DNA of 64,000 nt, taken from the NCBI GenBank assembly GCA_035998495.1, contig DASYHP010000031.1, positions 62,001-126,000 of the forward strand, in the 5' to 3' direction. Below the pieces are notes generated by a model, which saw nothing but the letters and a program-made list of their open reading frames with translations, was not told the DNA's origin and did not search any database. Shown piece by piece: positions 7,913 through 17,378 of this stretch. A program made the position numbers and the translations under genes. This DNA is from Mesorhizobium_B sp035998495 (GTDB lineage Bacteria; Pseudomonadota; Alphaproteobacteria; Rhizobiales; Rhizobiaceae). Each line of letters opens with the position of its first letter. The first letter of the stretch is position 1.

Positions 7913-8944
7913 TCAGCGCGCCAAAAGGGCGCGCGCGGCGTTCTGGTCGGTGACGAGGCCCGTCAGCAACCCCCGTTCGAGGATCGCGCGGAGCGCCGCC
8001 ACCTTCTGTGCGCCGCCCGAGATCATGATCCGCTCGGGGATCTGCGTGAGCTCCTCGGGCCGCAAGCCGATCACGCAGCCGTTCACGCGATGGTCGATGA
8101 CCCGCGCGTTTTCGTCGATGTAGTAGCCCAGGAAATTGCCCACCGCCCCGGCCCGCTGGACGGCGGCGAAATCGCCTTCGGTGATGAAATGGGTGCGGCG
8201 GATGGTGCCCGAATCGAGCCCGCCCACGCTGACCACGGCGAGGTCGGACGCCCGCGCCCGGTCCAGGACCTCCTGCATCATGGGCTGGGCCATCAGCGTG
8301 TCGCGGCTTTGCGTGCTGTCGCAAAGGATCGGACCCGGCAGGTAGAAGCATTCGGCGTTGAGCCGCGCCGAGATCGCCGTGGTCGCCTCGAACGTCGCGA
8401 TGGAGGAGCGCCGGGTGAGCGAGCCCAGAAGCGACACGACGGCGGCGTCCTTGAGCGGCATCTCCGGCAGCGCCTCGGAGAAAGCCTTCAGCGTCACGCC
8501 CCAGCCCACGCCGAGCGTCATTCCGTCACCGAGCCGCCGGGCGACGCCGGGCGCGGCCGCCGCGCCCAGCACCTCGGCCAGTTCCGTCTCGTCCTCGGTC
8601 ATGCCCAGCACGACCTCGGCATGAGCGAGCCCGAACCGCTCCATCAGCCGGTGCTCAAGCTCCACGTTCTCCGCCAGCTTGGACTCAATCGAGATCTTCA
8701 CGATCCCGCGCCGGCGGGCCTCGCTCAAAAGGCGAATGACCCGCACCCTTGTGATGCCGAGCCGCTGCGCGACCTCCTGCTGGGTCATGTTGAGCGCGTA
8801 GTAGCACCAGGCCGCCCGCACCGCGAGCTGCTCGGGCCAGTCGGCGGACGCCTCCGCCGGCTCGAGCAAGGCCAGGTTGCTGCCGCCGTCGGGCTCACGC
8901 GGCCGCAGGGGCCGCGCCCTTATTCCCCCGCCCTGTCCTACCAT
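7913..8944 (-). CDS. SorC/EryD-type sugar-binding transcriptional regulator
   Basis: A 343-residue protein. Residues about 40-85 form a helix-turn-helix: VRAAWCYYALNMTQQEVAQ and RLGITRVRVIRLLSEA. The rest is the SorC effector domain, which resembles a sugar-phosphate isomerase fold; MTLGVGWGVTLKAF is its typical phosphate-loop region, and GGAQKVAALRAIL lies near the C-terminus. ATG 8944 was chosen because GAGGAGGG lies 5-12 bases upstream on the minus strand; an ATG at 8992 would add 16 unusual residues. Members of this family (EryD, SorC, DeoR of Bacillus) bind phosphorylated sugars and control adjacent catabolic operons. It is divergent from the ABC/kinase operon starting at 9152, the usual arrangement for a local regulator. 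Confidence 0.88.
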   Translation of the reverse strand: MVGQGGGIRARPLRPREPDGGSNLALLEPAEASADWPEQLAVRAAWCYYALNMTQQEVAQRLGITRVRVIRLLSEARRRGIVKISIESKLAENVELEHRLMERFGLAHAEVVLGMTEDETELAEVLGAAAAPGVARRLGDGMTLGVGWGVTLKAFSEALPEMPLKDAAVVSLLGSLTRRSSIATFEATTAISARLNAECFYLPGPILCDSTQSRDTLMAQPMMQEVLDRARASDLAVVSVGGLDSGTIRRTHFITEGDFAAVQRAGAVGNFLGYYIDENARVIDHRVNGCVIGLRPEELTQIPERIMISGGAQKVAALRAILERGLLTGLVTDQNAARALLAR

Positions 8945-8966
8945 CGGCCACCCTCCTCGGCCTGCC

Positions 8967-8978
8967 GAACAAATGTTC
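8967..8978. promoter_or_regulatory. candidate SorC-type operator
   Basis: GAACA-AA-TGTTC is a perfect 5-bp inverted repeat, and a second GAACAA half-site follows 20 bases later (8987-8992) in the only AT-rich stretch of this region (to about 9003). It lies 22 bases upstream of the regulator start and 174 bases upstream of the divergent permease gene. The position suits control of both directions; the assignment to the SorC protein is inference. Confidence 0.45.
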
Positions 8979-9151
8979 TTGCGGCTGAACAATTATTATG
9001 CAACGTTTGATCTCACAAGAGAGCAGAAGGGGCTTTGACCTCTTCGCCACAAGGGAGGTCCGGCCTTGCCCGCTTGCCTGCAAGCGTGTCCGTGCTGCCT
9101 GTTTTCGCTTGACCGCGTCGTTGCGCGGCCGCTGCGCAAGGCTCGCGCGGC

Positions 9152-10069
9152 ATGAGCGCCTTCGTGAGCCCGCCTGCCGGAGGCAAGGTGATCCGCGCCC
9201 CGCGCGCGATGATCTCCGACCATCCCCTGCCCTGGCTCCTGCCGCTCATCGCCATCCTGCTCGCGCTCGCGGTCTATCCCTTCTTCTACAATATCTGGCT
9301 CTCCTTCCACGAATTCGTGCCGCGCCGGCGCGGGCTGGAATTCGTGGGGCTGGAGAACTGGCAGACCCTGTGGTCGGACAGCCGGGTCTGGGACGCGCTC
9401 GGCGTGACGATCTTCTACACGCTCGTGTGCCTGGCGATCCAGCTTGGGCTCGGCATGGGGATCGCGCTTCTGCTCGACTCCGACGATCCCGGCTTCTCCA
9501 TCTTCCGCGGGATCATGACGCTGACGCTCGTCATCCCGCCGGCCATCACCGCGATGATGTTCCTTTTGATGCAGGACGCGCAGTTCGGGATGATCCCCTT
9601 CGCGTTGCGGGCCGTCGGCCTTTTCGACCGCAGCGACACGATCCTCGCCTCGCCCGATCTGGCGCTGTGGGGCGTGATGCTGGCCGACATCTGGCAGTGG
9701 ACGCCCTTCATGGTGCTGATCTTCGTGGCGGGCCTGCGCGCGCTTCCGCGCGATCCCTTCGAGTCGGCCATGATCGACGGCGCCAGCCCCTGGCAGACCT
9801 TCACCCGGCTGACGCTCCCCATGATGTCCAAGGTGATCGCGATCGCGGTCCTGATCCGCGGCATCGACCTCTTCCGCATGTTCGACTACGCCTATGTCAT
9901 GACCTCGGGGGGCCCAGGCACCGCCACCTACACGCTGTCGCTCTACGCTTGGCAGCAGACCTTCAGCTTCATCAAGTGGGGCTATGGGGCGACCATCAGC
10001 CTGCTTTCGCTCTTCATCATCATCGTCGCCGCGAACCTGTTCGTGGCGGCCACGCGCATGAGGTGGTGA
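9152..10069 (+). CDS. sugar ABC transporter permease (MalF/UgpA-type)
   Basis: A 305-residue inner-membrane protein with about six hydrophobic segments, the first at about 30-52. The cytoplasmic loop ESAMIDGASPWQTFTRLTLP matches the EAA motif that contacts the ATPase. It is the first gene of the plus-strand operon and is followed by the second permease after a 3-base gap. This permease pairs with MalG-like and MalK-like components found at 10073 and 16311. The 207-base region upstream of the start carries the SorC-type operator candidate and no other gene. Confidence 0.88.
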   Translation: MSAFVSPPAGGKVIRAPRAMISDHPLPWLLPLIAILLALAVYPFFYNIWLSFHEFVPRRRGLEFVGLENWQTLWSDSRVWDALGVTIFYTLVCLAIQLGLGMGIALLLDSDDPGFSIFRGIMTLTLVIPPAITAMMFLLMQDAQFGMIPFALRAVGLFDRSDTILASPDLALWGVMLADIWQWTPFMVLIFVAGLRALPRDPFESAMIDGASPWQTFTRLTLPMMSKVIAIAVLIRGIDLFRMFDYAYVMTSGGPGTATYTLSLYAWQQTFSFIKWGYGATISLLSLFIIIVAANLFVAATRMRW

Positions 10070-10072
10070 GAC

Positions 10073-10948
10073 GTGACGGACTCGCTTCCCCGGCGCCTCT
10101 TGCGCTATCTCGTCGCGCTTGCTGTGACGGCGCTCTTCGCCTTCCCGATCTATTACTGGATCACAGTCGCCTTCAAGCCGGACCGCGACATCTTCGCGGT
10201 GCCGCCAAAGATCTTCGGCTTCGAGCCGACGCTGCAGTCCTTCGAGAAGGTGTTCGGCATCAGCCTCGGCTTCGATCGCGGCCTGGAGGTGCTGCCGGGC
10301 GGCGGCAATTTCTACATGCTGCCGCGGCTGTGGGATTCGATCGTCGTGGCGGTGGGTTCCACCGCGCTTACCGTCGTGGTCGCCACGCTCGCGGCCTATG
10401 CGCTCTCGCGGCTGCGCTTCCGCGGACAGCACCATTTCGTCTTCTGGATCCTGTCGACCCGCATGATGCCGCCGGTGGCGGTCGCGATCCCCATGTTCTT
10501 CATCTACAAGGGCGCAGGCCTGCTCGACACCTATCTCGGCATCATCCTGGTCCATGCGCTGATGAACATGCCGCTGGCCGTGCTGCTCCTCAAAAGCTTC
10601 TTCGACGACATCCCCGCCGAGATCGACGAGGCCGCGCTGATCGACGGCGCGTCGCGCTTCCTGATCTTCCGCCGCGTCGTATTTCCCATGGCGCTGGGCG
10701 GGGTCGCGGCGACTGCCGTGCTCTGCTTCATCTTTTCCTGGACCGAGTTCCTGTTCGTGCTGACCCTGACCCAGACGGCGATCAAGACGGTGCCGGTGGT
10801 CTCCTCGACCTTCGTGACATCGACGGGCACGGCCTGGGGCAACATGGCCGCGCTCGGCACGGCGGCCATGATCCCCGCCTTCGTCTTCATTCTCATGGTT
10901 CAGAAAAATCTTGTTCGAGGGCTCACGCTCGGCTCGCTCAAGCAGTGA
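10073..10948 (+). CDS. sugar ABC transporter permease (MalG/UgpE-type)
   Basis: A 291-residue inner-membrane permease with six predicted spans. It starts at GTG 10073, three bases after the previous gene. The EAA loop EIDEAALIDGASRFLIFRRV is clear. The N-terminal pattern (first span followed by a periplasmic loop containing FKPDRDIFAVPPKIF) is typical of the MalG-type partner in carbohydrate ABC importers of the CUT1 class. Confidence 0.88.
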   Translation: MTDSLPRRLLRYLVALAVTALFAFPIYYWITVAFKPDRDIFAVPPKIFGFEPTLQSFEKVFGISLGFDRGLEVLPGGGNFYMLPRLWDSIVVAVGSTALTVVVATLAAYALSRLRFRGQHHFVFWILSTRMMPPVAVAIPMFFIYKGAGLLDTYLGIILVHALMNMPLAVLLLKSFFDDIPAEIDEAALIDGASRFLIFRRVVFPMALGGVAATAVLCFIFSWTEFLFVLTLTQTAIKTVPVVSSTFVTSTGTAWGNMAALGTAAMIPAFVFILMVQKNLVRGLTLGSLKQ

Positions 10949-11044
10949 GAAGGGCAAAGACGCCCGGACGCAAAACGAACCGCATGGAGGCGGTTTGGTG
11001 AGGAGAGCCCGGGGGGTGCGCCCCTGGGCGAATCGTGGAGGAAA

Positions 11045-12556
11045 ATGATGAGACCTGGTGACAGAAAGCAGTTCCTGGCTTCGGTGGTGGACCGCTATGT
11101 GCGCGGCGGCATGGACCGGCGCTCCTTCTTGCGGTCGGCCGCGAAGCTGGGCCTGGGCGCGGGCGCGCTCGGCCTGACCTCGCACCTGCCTTATCTGCGT
11201 GGCGGCTTCATCTCGCCGGCGGCGGCCCAGGACATCCAATGGTCGCCCGAGATGACGAACTGGCTCAAGGAAGCGGCGAAGCCCTTCGCGGGGCAGACCA
11301 TCCGGCTGGCCACGGAATCGACGCCGCCTTCCAACGCCATCAACTCGGCGCTGAAGCCCTATTTCACCGAGACCACGGGCATCAATGTCGAGATCGAGGT
11401 GCTGCCGCTCGAGCAGGTGCTGCAGAAGCTGACCCTCGACGTGGCTTCGGGCCTCGGCACCTACGACCTCTATTATCTCGACCAGAGCTGGATGGCGTCC
11501 TTCTCCGGCGACGTGGTCGATCCGCGCGAGAAATACGAGCAGAACGCCGATCTCGCCATGCCCGGCTACAATTTCGCCGATTTCCTGCCCGCGCTGGTGA
11601 GCGGCATCTCCATGTACAACGACATCATGGTCGGCGTGCCTTATGACATCCCGATCTTCATCCAGATGTATCGCCGCGACATCTTCGACGAGCTTGGCCT
11701 GAAGCCGGCCACCACCATGGCCGAGTTCTTGTCCAACGCGCAGGCGATCCAGCAGGCCAAGGGGCCGGAGATCTACGGCACCACGGGCCAGATGAAGTCC
11801 GGCCATTACAGCCTGGAATGCGACTGGACGGCCTGGCTGTGGGGCCATGGCGGCTCGATCTTCGGACCCGACAACAAGTTCACGGGCAATGACGAGCAGG
11901 GCCTGGCGGCCATGGAATACTGGAAGCAGCTCAAGGCGAACATGCCTCCGGGCGTGGACGGCTGGACCTGGGATGGCCAGGGCCAGTCGGTGGGGCAGGG
12001 CGTCGCCGCCACCGCGCTCTCTTGGGGCGAGTTCTTCCCCTCCTGGGACGACCCGGCCAATTCCGCCGTGTCCGGCCTGATGGAGGCCACCGTGCCGCCA
12101 AAGGCGATCGCCCTTCGCACGCCCGAGCAGACCGGCTTCAACGAGATCCCCGGCGTGGGCCACCAGGGCGGCTCCTCGCTCGCCGTGTCGAAATACGCCA
12201 AGAGCCCGGACGCGGCCTGGCTGTTCGCGCAATGGGCGACCTCGCCCGAAACGCAGGTCTACATCACGACCTTGGGCGGCGGCACCGGCCCGACCCGCGC
12301 CTCGGTCTATGACGACCCGCGTGTGAAGGCCAACGCCAAGCCCGGCATCGCCGGCACGACGCGCCATCTCGACGCCGTGCGCGAGACCATCGCCAACCAC
12401 ATGGGCTCCGAGCCCGACCTGCCGCAATGGGCGGAGATCTCCAACGACACGATCCCCGTGGAGCTCGGCCGCTACTGGGCGGGCGAATACCCGGATGCGA
12501 AGTCGGCCATGGACGCCATCAAGGAGAAGGTGGACGCCATCGTCGCCGGCGGCTGA
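11045..12556 (+). CDS. sugar ABC transporter substrate-binding protein, Tat-exported
   Basis: A 503-residue extracellular solute-binding protein of family 1. It starts with a twin-arginine signal: RRSFLR at residues 25-30, then a hydrophobic stretch with GLGAGALGLT and a likely cleavage after SPAAAQ near residue 60. Tat export implies folding in the cytoplasm before secretion. The mature part has the expected binding-protein pattern (GVPYDIPIFIQMYRRDIFDE, then a long C-terminal lobe). AGGAAA lies just before ATG 11045. Substrate is presumably the polyol or sugar handled by the operon. A perfect 12-bp hairpin directly follows the gene. Confidence 0.9.
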   Translation: MMRPGDRKQFLASVVDRYVRGGMDRRSFLRSAAKLGLGAGALGLTSHLPYLRGGFISPAAAQDIQWSPEMTNWLKEAAKPFAGQTIRLATESTPPSNAINSALKPYFTETTGINVEIEVLPLEQVLQKLTLDVASGLGTYDLYYLDQSWMASFSGDVVDPREKYEQNADLAMPGYNFADFLPALVSGISMYNDIMVGVPYDIPIFIQMYRRDIFDELGLKPATTMAEFLSNAQAIQQAKGPEIYGTTGQMKSGHYSLECDWTAWLWGHGGSIFGPDNKFTGNDEQGLAAMEYWKQLKANMPPGVDGWTWDGQGQSVGQGVAATALSWGEFFPSWDDPANSAVSGLMEATVPPKAIALRTPEQTGFNEIPGVGHQGGSSLAVSKYAKSPDAAWLFAQWATSPETQVYITTLGGGTGPTRASVYDDPRVKANAKPGIAGTTRHLDAVRETIANHMGSEPDLPQWAEISNDTIPVELGRYWAGEYPDAKSAMDAIKEKVDAIVAGG

Positions 12557-12575
12557 TCCCGCTCTTCCCGCTCAC

Positions 12576-12607
12576 GGCGCGGCGCCAAGAATCCCTGGCG
12601 CCGCGCC
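12576..12607 (+). other. hairpin after the binding-protein gene
   Basis: GGCGCGGCGCCA (12576-12587), an 8-base loop, and TGGCGCCGCGCC (12596-12607) form a perfect 12-bp stem starting 20 bases after the binding-protein stop. There is no T run. Such stems between a highly expressed binding protein and the rest of an operon commonly protect the upstream message and lower expression of downstream genes; that role is inferred. Confidence 0.6.
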
Positions 12608-12712
12608 GGCGCGCGGTCGGGTGCTCCCTTCCCAGCCGCGCGCATCCCCGCGCCCGCCGGCGGGTCTTCGTCCCGCCGCGTCGCGTCGCCCCATTCTTCT
12701 TGAGGTCGCTCC

Positions 12713-13435
12713 ATGAGCAAGCCGCTTGTCGTGATCACCGGCGCCAGCTCGGGCATCGGCGAGGCCACCGCCCAAGCCTTCTCGAAAGCCGGCCATCCGC
12801 TGCTTCTTCTGGCGCGGCGGCTCGACCGCATGGAGGCGCTCGGCCTGCCCGACACGATGTGCCGCCAGGCCGATGTGCGCGACCGCGACGCTATCACGAA
12901 GGCCGTCCGCGAGGCGGAAGAGAAATACGGGCCGGCCGACTGCCTCTTCAACAATGCCGGCATCGCCCGGCTCCACGACATCGCCACCCAGGATCCGGCG
13001 GAGTGGGACGAGTCCATCGACATCAACACCAAGGGCGTGATGAACGCGCTTCACCCCGTCATGGCCGGCATGAAGGAGCGCCGCCACGGCACCATCGTGA
13101 TGATGAGCTCCATCGCCGGCCGCAAAGTCTATCCCGACCACACGGTCTATTGCGGCACCAAGTTCTTCGTCCACGCGGTGTCGGAGTCGATCCGCGGCTA
13201 TCTAGCGCCTTACGATGTGCGGGTGATCGTGATCTCGCCCGGCATCATCGAGACCGAAGTGCTCGACCATGTGACGGACGAGAACACGCTCAAGAACTAC
13301 AGGAACAACAAGGTCCGCATCGGCGGCGGCATCAGCGCCTCCCATGTGGCCGACATGATCCTGTTCGCCTATGGAATGCCGCAGAACGTGCTCATCCAAG
13401 AAATGGTGGTCACGCCCACCAGGCAGGAATACTGA
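12713..13435 (+). CDS. SDR family oxidoreductase (polyol dehydrogenase candidate)
   Basis: A 240-residue short-chain dehydrogenase. The cofactor motif VITGASSGIGEATA is at residues 6-19, NNAG follows, and the catalytic Tyr-x-x-x-Lys is in VYCGTKFFVHAVSE with a Ser upstream in MMSSIAG. The C-terminal half carries VIVISPGIIETEVLD. SDRs with this context usually oxidise a free polyol to a ketose with NAD(P). It lies between the transporter and the first FGGY kinase, consistent with an oxidise-then-phosphorylate route. GAGGT sits just upstream of ATG 12713. The substrate is not evident from the sequence. Confidence 0.85.
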   Translation: MSKPLVVITGASSGIGEATAQAFSKAGHPLLLLARRLDRMEALGLPDTMCRQADVRDRDAITKAVREAEEKYGPADCLFNNAGIARLHDIATQDPAEWDESIDINTKGVMNALHPVMAGMKERRHGTIVMMSSIAGRKVYPDHTVYCGTKFFVHAVSESIRGYLAPYDVRVIVISPGIIETEVLDHVTDENTLKNYRNNKVRIGGGISASHVADMILFAYGMPQNVLIQEMVVTPTRQEY

Positions 13436-13441
13436 GCCCCG

Positions 13442-14977
13442 ATGAGCGCAGGCGCAGAAAGGCTCGTCATCGGCCTCGACGCCTCGACCCAGAGCGTCAA
13501 GGCGATCGCCTGGGACATGTCCGGCCGGGCGGTCGCGGAGGGCCGCGCGCCGATCCCGATCTCCCAGGTCGGCCTGCAAGGGTTCGAGCAGGACCCGCGC
13601 GACTGGTGGCGGGCGGCCTCCGCTGCGCTCAAGTCGCTCTGCGGCCAGGTGGAGGTGAGCCGCCTCGACGGGCTCGCCATCTCCAACCAGCGCGAAACCA
13701 TGGCCTTCCTCGACGTCGAGGGGGAGGCGACCTATCCCGCGATCCTCTGGCTGGACGGGCGGACGCGCGCGGAGGTGGAGGAGGTCACGGGAAAGCTCGG
13801 GGCCGACGCCATCCACCGCGTCAGCGGGCGCTATCCCGACGTGACGCCCTCCTTCTTCCGCGTGCTGTGGCTCGCCAGGAATTTTCCCGACGCCTTCGCC
13901 CGCACCGCCTGCTTCGCCGACGTGCAGGCCTTCCTCGTCCAGCACCTGTGCGGCGGGCGTTTTCGCACGAGCTGGTCGAGCGCCGATCCCAGCGGCATGT
14001 TCGACCTCGTGGAAAAGCGCTGGTCGGACCCGCTGCTGGGCGCGGTCGGCATCGATGCGTCACGCGTTCCGCAAGCGCTCCCGCCCGGCACCGAACTGGG
14101 TCGCGTGACGGAAGCGGCCGCGGATGAAACCGGCCTGCCCTCGGGCCTGCCCGTCTATGCCGGCGGCGGCGACGGGCAATGCGCGGGGCTGGGCACGGGC
14201 TGCACGCGGCCCGACCGCGCATACGTCAACCTCGGCACCGCCGTGGTGTCGGGCGTATGGTCGCCCGATTACATTTACGACCCCGCTTGGCGCACCGAGA
14301 TCGCCGCGCAAGGGCAGGGCTATATCTTCGAGAACTGCCTGCGCTCCGGCTCCTATCTCGTGGACTGGTTCGTGAGCCAGTTCGTTGCCGGGCGCTCGGG
14401 CGACCAGAGCGTGTTCGCCGAGCTGGAGGAGGCCGCGCTGAAGCTGCCGATCGGCTCGGGCGGCGTGCTCGTCCAGCCCTACTGGTCGGGCGTCATGGAT
14501 CCCTATTGGGACATGAACGCGCGTGGGCTTATCGTGGGCCTGGGGCCGGGCCACAGGCCGGTCCACATCCACCGCGCGATCCTCGAAGGCATCACGCTCG
14601 ACACGGTGATGGGCACGCAGGCCTCGGAAAAGGCGAGCGGCCGGCGCATCAACCATTACGTGGCGATCGGCGGGGGCGCGAAAAGCAGATTGTGGCGGCA
14701 TATGTTGGCCGACGCCTCCGGAAAGCCGGTGCATGTCAGCGACACCGTCGAGGCGTCCGCGCTCGGCGCGGGCATGCTGGCAGCCGCGGGCGCGGGCTGG
14801 TTTTCGAGCATCGAAGCGGCGGCGGACGCCATGGCGGGCGCGACCCAGGCCTATGAGCCCGACCCGGCCCATTTCGACCGTTACGCGGCGCTTCTCGACA
14901 TCTATCGAGACCTTTACGCGGCCAATGCCGGGATCAACCGGCGCCTGGTGGATTTCGCGGCGGGAGACCCTTCGTGA
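13442..14977 (+). CDS. FGGY-family carbohydrate kinase
   Basis: A 511-residue two-domain sugar kinase of the FGGY family. The N-terminal phosphate motif is LVIGLDASTQSVKAIAWD at residues 8-25; the central GLAISNQRETMAFLD, the Asp-containing VYAGGGDGQCAGLGTG and the C-terminal HYVAIGGGAKSRLWR mark the ATP site and domain junctions. The length is normal (about 500). Members phosphorylate polyols or ketoses; the family alone does not give the substrate. It overlaps the next gene by 4 bases and starts 6 bases after the SDR, so it is part of one translational unit. Confidence 0.88.
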   Translation: MSAGAERLVIGLDASTQSVKAIAWDMSGRAVAEGRAPIPISQVGLQGFEQDPRDWWRAASAALKSLCGQVEVSRLDGLAISNQRETMAFLDVEGEATYPAILWLDGRTRAEVEEVTGKLGADAIHRVSGRYPDVTPSFFRVLWLARNFPDAFARTACFADVQAFLVQHLCGGRFRTSWSSADPSGMFDLVEKRWSDPLLGAVGIDASRVPQALPPGTELGRVTEAAADETGLPSGLPVYAGGGDGQCAGLGTGCTRPDRAYVNLGTAVVSGVWSPDYIYDPAWRTEIAAQGQGYIFENCLRSGSYLVDWFVSQFVAGRSGDQSVFAELEEAALKLPIGSGGVLVQPYWSGVMDPYWDMNARGLIVGLGPGHRPVHIHRAILEGITLDTVMGTQASEKASGRRINHYVAIGGGAKSRLWRHMLADASGKPVHVSDTVEASALGAGMLAAAGAGWFSSIEAAADAMAGATQAYEPDPAHFDRYAALLDIYRDLYAANAGINRRLVDFAAGDPS

Positions 14978-16284
14978 CGACGGACTATCTCGGCATTATC
15001 CGCGAGCTTGTGGCCGGAACCTGGCGCGAGCCCTCCACAGGCCGCACCTATGGCATCCCCATCGAGAGCATCGCCATCGACGCCTCGCTGGACGGGAAGG
15101 AGCTCGGCCTCGTGGAGGCCGTCCATTTCGGCAAGCGGCTCGTGGTGGTGAGCGATGCGTTCACCCGCGAGGCTCTTGGCGCGCGCGTCTTCCGAGCGTT
15201 GGAGAAGCGCGGAAACGTGCGCGAGCATGTGTGGGAGCGTCCGCGTTGCACGCCGGAAGGCATCGACGAACTGATGGCGGCCTGCCCGGACGCCGAGGCG
15301 TTCGTCGCCGTGGGGTCGGGCACGATCAGCGACAGCGTGAAATACGGGTCCTACGCGACGGGCCGCGAATATTCGGTCTTCGCGACCTCGCCCATGAACG
15401 CCTACACCACGCCGACCGCCTCCATCTCCTATGACGGGTTCAAGAAGTCGGTGACGTGCCATTCGGCCAAGGGCGTCTTCTTCGACTTGTCCGTGCTCGC
15501 GAAATGCCCGCGGCGGCTGGTGGCGGCGGCCTTCGCCGACGTGATCTGCCGCACGACGGCGCAGGTCGACTGGCTGATGTCGCACCTGCTCTTTGGCACG
15601 CCCTACTCGGATACGGCCTATGCGCTGCTTGCCGCCGACGAGGACGAGATGATCGCAAGCGCGCAGGGCCTGGTGGAGGGCGACTTCGACGCGCTCGCGA
15701 CCTTGACCCGCGTGGCCGCCATCATGGGGCTCGGCACGTCGTTTACCGGCACCACGCATGTCGGCTCCATGGCCGAGCACATGATCTCCCACTACATCGA
15801 CATGTTCGCCGGCGACGACCATCCCCGCACCTCGCATGGCGAGCAGGTGGGCGTGGCGACGCTGACCATGTCGGAGCTGCAGAACCAGATCCTCAACGAC
15901 ACCGAACCGCCGCGCATGCGGCCGACGGCAATCCCCGAGGCCACGCTGCGCCAAAAATTCGGGGAGGCCACCGCCGACACCATGATCGAGCAGACCGCGA
16001 AGAAGGCGCTCGACGAGGAGAAGGCGGCCGCGCTCAACGCGCGCTTCGAGCGGGAGTGGGACGGCATTCGGGAAAAGCTCCAGGCGGTGATGCGCCCCAC
16101 GGAGCAGATCCGCGACGCGATGCGGACAGCCGGCTGCCAGCTCACGGGGCGCGAGCTCGGCCTCAAGCCCGAGTTCTACCGGGACGCCGTGCGCTGTTCC
16201 CGCTTCATCCGCGACCGCTGGACCATGCTCGACGTGGCCGGCGACAGCGGCCAGCTCGAACGTTTCGCCGCCCGATGCGAGTGA
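14974..16284 (+). CDS. iron-containing alcohol dehydrogenase, glycerol-1-phosphate-dehydrogenase-like (AraM/EgsA type)
   Basis: A 436-residue group III metal-dependent dehydrogenase. GSGTISDSVKYGSY near residue 110 is the NAD-binding region, and VFATSPMNAYTTPTAS is typical of AraM/EgsA proteins that reduce dihydroxyacetone phosphate to glycerol-1-phosphate. Candidate metal ligands are Asp in FADVICRTT and His in HVGSMAEHMISH and SHGEQVG. It starts at GTG 14974, overlapping the kinase by 4 bases. In a bacterial catabolic operon it more likely oxidises or reduces a polyol phosphate of related stereochemistry than makes archaeal lipids. Confidence 0.82.
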   Translation: MTTDYLGIIRELVAGTWREPSTGRTYGIPIESIAIDASLDGKELGLVEAVHFGKRLVVVSDAFTREALGARVFRALEKRGNVREHVWERPRCTPEGIDELMAACPDAEAFVAVGSGTISDSVKYGSYATGREYSVFATSPMNAYTTPTASISYDGFKKSVTCHSAKGVFFDLSVLAKCPRRLVAAAFADVICRTTAQVDWLMSHLLFGTPYSDTAYALLAADEDEMIASAQGLVEGDFDALATLTRVAAIMGLGTSFTGTTHVGSMAEHMISHYIDMFAGDDHPRTSHGEQVGVATLTMSELQNQILNDTEPPRMRPTAIPEATLRQKFGEATADTMIEQTAKKALDEEKAAALNARFEREWDGIREKLQAVMRPTEQIRDAMRTAGCQLTGRELGLKPEFYRDAVRCSRFIRDRWTMLDVAGDSGQLERFAARCE

Positions 16285-16310
16285 GCGGCCAATCCCTGGG
16301 GAATGCTTGA

Positions 16311-17375
16311 ATGGCGCGCGTGGAGTATGAGCGGATCGGCAAGCGCTACGGCACCGTTGAGGTCATGCGCGATATCCATCTCGTGGTGGAGGACCAGAGC
16401 TTCGTGGTGCTGCTGGGGCCGAGCGGTTGCGGCAAGACCACGCTTCTGCGCATGACGGCGGGGCTGGAATCGATCAGCGAGGGCGAGGTCCGCATCGGCG
16501 GCAAGCGGATGAACGAGGTGCATCCGCGCGACCGCGACATCGCCATGGTGTTCCAGAACTACGCGCTCTACCCGACCATGAAGGTGTACGATAACATCGC
16601 CTTCAGCCTTCAGGTGAAGGGCATGGCGAAACCCGAGATCGACAAGAAGGTGCGCTGGGCGGCCGACATCCTGGGGCTGACCCAATATCTCGACCGTTAC
16701 CCCAAGGCGCTGTCGGGCGGGCAGCGCCAGCGCGTGGCCATGGGCCGGGCCTTGGTGCGCGACCCCGCCGTGTTCCTCTTCGACGAACCCCTCAGCAATC
16801 TCGACGCCAAGCTCAGGGGCCAGATGCGCTACGAGATCCGGCGCATCCACGACCGGCTCGAGACCACCACGGTCTATGTCACCCATGACCAGATCGAGGC
16901 CATGACCATGGCGGATCAGATCGTGGTGATGCGCGGCGGCGTGATCGAGCAGCGCGGCGCGCCGGCTGAAGTCTACGACCGGCCGGCCAGCCTGTTCGTG
17001 GCCGACTTCATCGGCTCCCCGCCCATGAACTTTTTGCGCGGACGCGTGATGAACGGCGGGAGCGGGCCGGCCATCGAAGCGGGCGGCGCGCGCTTCGCCC
17101 TGCCGCAGGAGGCGGTCGTGCAGGAGGGCCAGGAGGTCGTGGTGGGCGTCCGCCCCGCCGACATCACCGTCGGGATCGGCGGCGATCAGGCCGCCGAGAT
17201 GGTCTTGTCGGAGAACACGGGCGCCGAGACGCTGCTGCATCTCAATGTGGGCGGCGAGGATGTGCGCGCCGTCGTTTCCGGCCGGCCGGTGATCCCCAAG
17301 GGCGAGGCGGTGCGCTTTGGCATCGATCCCGCCAAGATGCATGTGTTCGACGCCCAGAGCGGCAAAAGGCTTTAG
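16311..17375 (+). CDS. sugar ABC transporter ATP-binding protein (MalK/UgpC-type)
   Basis: A 354-residue ATPase. Walker A GPSGCGKTT is at residues 37-45, the signature LSGGQRQRVAMGRALV near 134, Walker B VFLFDEPLSNLDAKLRG after it, and VYVTHDQIEAMTMAD holds the switch His. The C-terminal 110 residues form the TOBE/MalK regulatory fold (VVVGVRPADITVG). This is the energy subunit for the permeases at 9152 and 10073, placed mid-operon after the first enzymes. The start codon ATG 16311 follows a 26-base gap. Confidence 0.92.
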   Translation: MARVEYERIGKRYGTVEVMRDIHLVVEDQSFVVLLGPSGCGKTTLLRMTAGLESISEGEVRIGGKRMNEVHPRDRDIAMVFQNYALYPTMKVYDNIAFSLQVKGMAKPEIDKKVRWAADILGLTQYLDRYPKALSGGQRQRVAMGRALVRDPAVFLFDEPLSNLDAKLRGQMRYEIRRIHDRLETTTVYVTHDQIEAMTMADQIVVMRGGVIEQRGAPAEVYDRPASLFVADFIGSPPMNFLRGRVMNGGSGPAIEAGGARFALPQEAVVQEGQEVVVGVRPADITVGIGGDQAAEMVLSENTGAETLLHLNVGGEDVRAVVSGRPVIPKGEAVRFGIDPAKMHVFDAQSGKRL

Positions 17376-17378
17376 GCC

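Noticed and set aside
8996..12427. Minus-strand open frame of over 1100 codons across the permease and binding-protein genes
   Set aside because: The plus-strand frames carry signal peptides, membrane spans and EAA loops; the minus-strand product is charged noise and spans gene boundaries.
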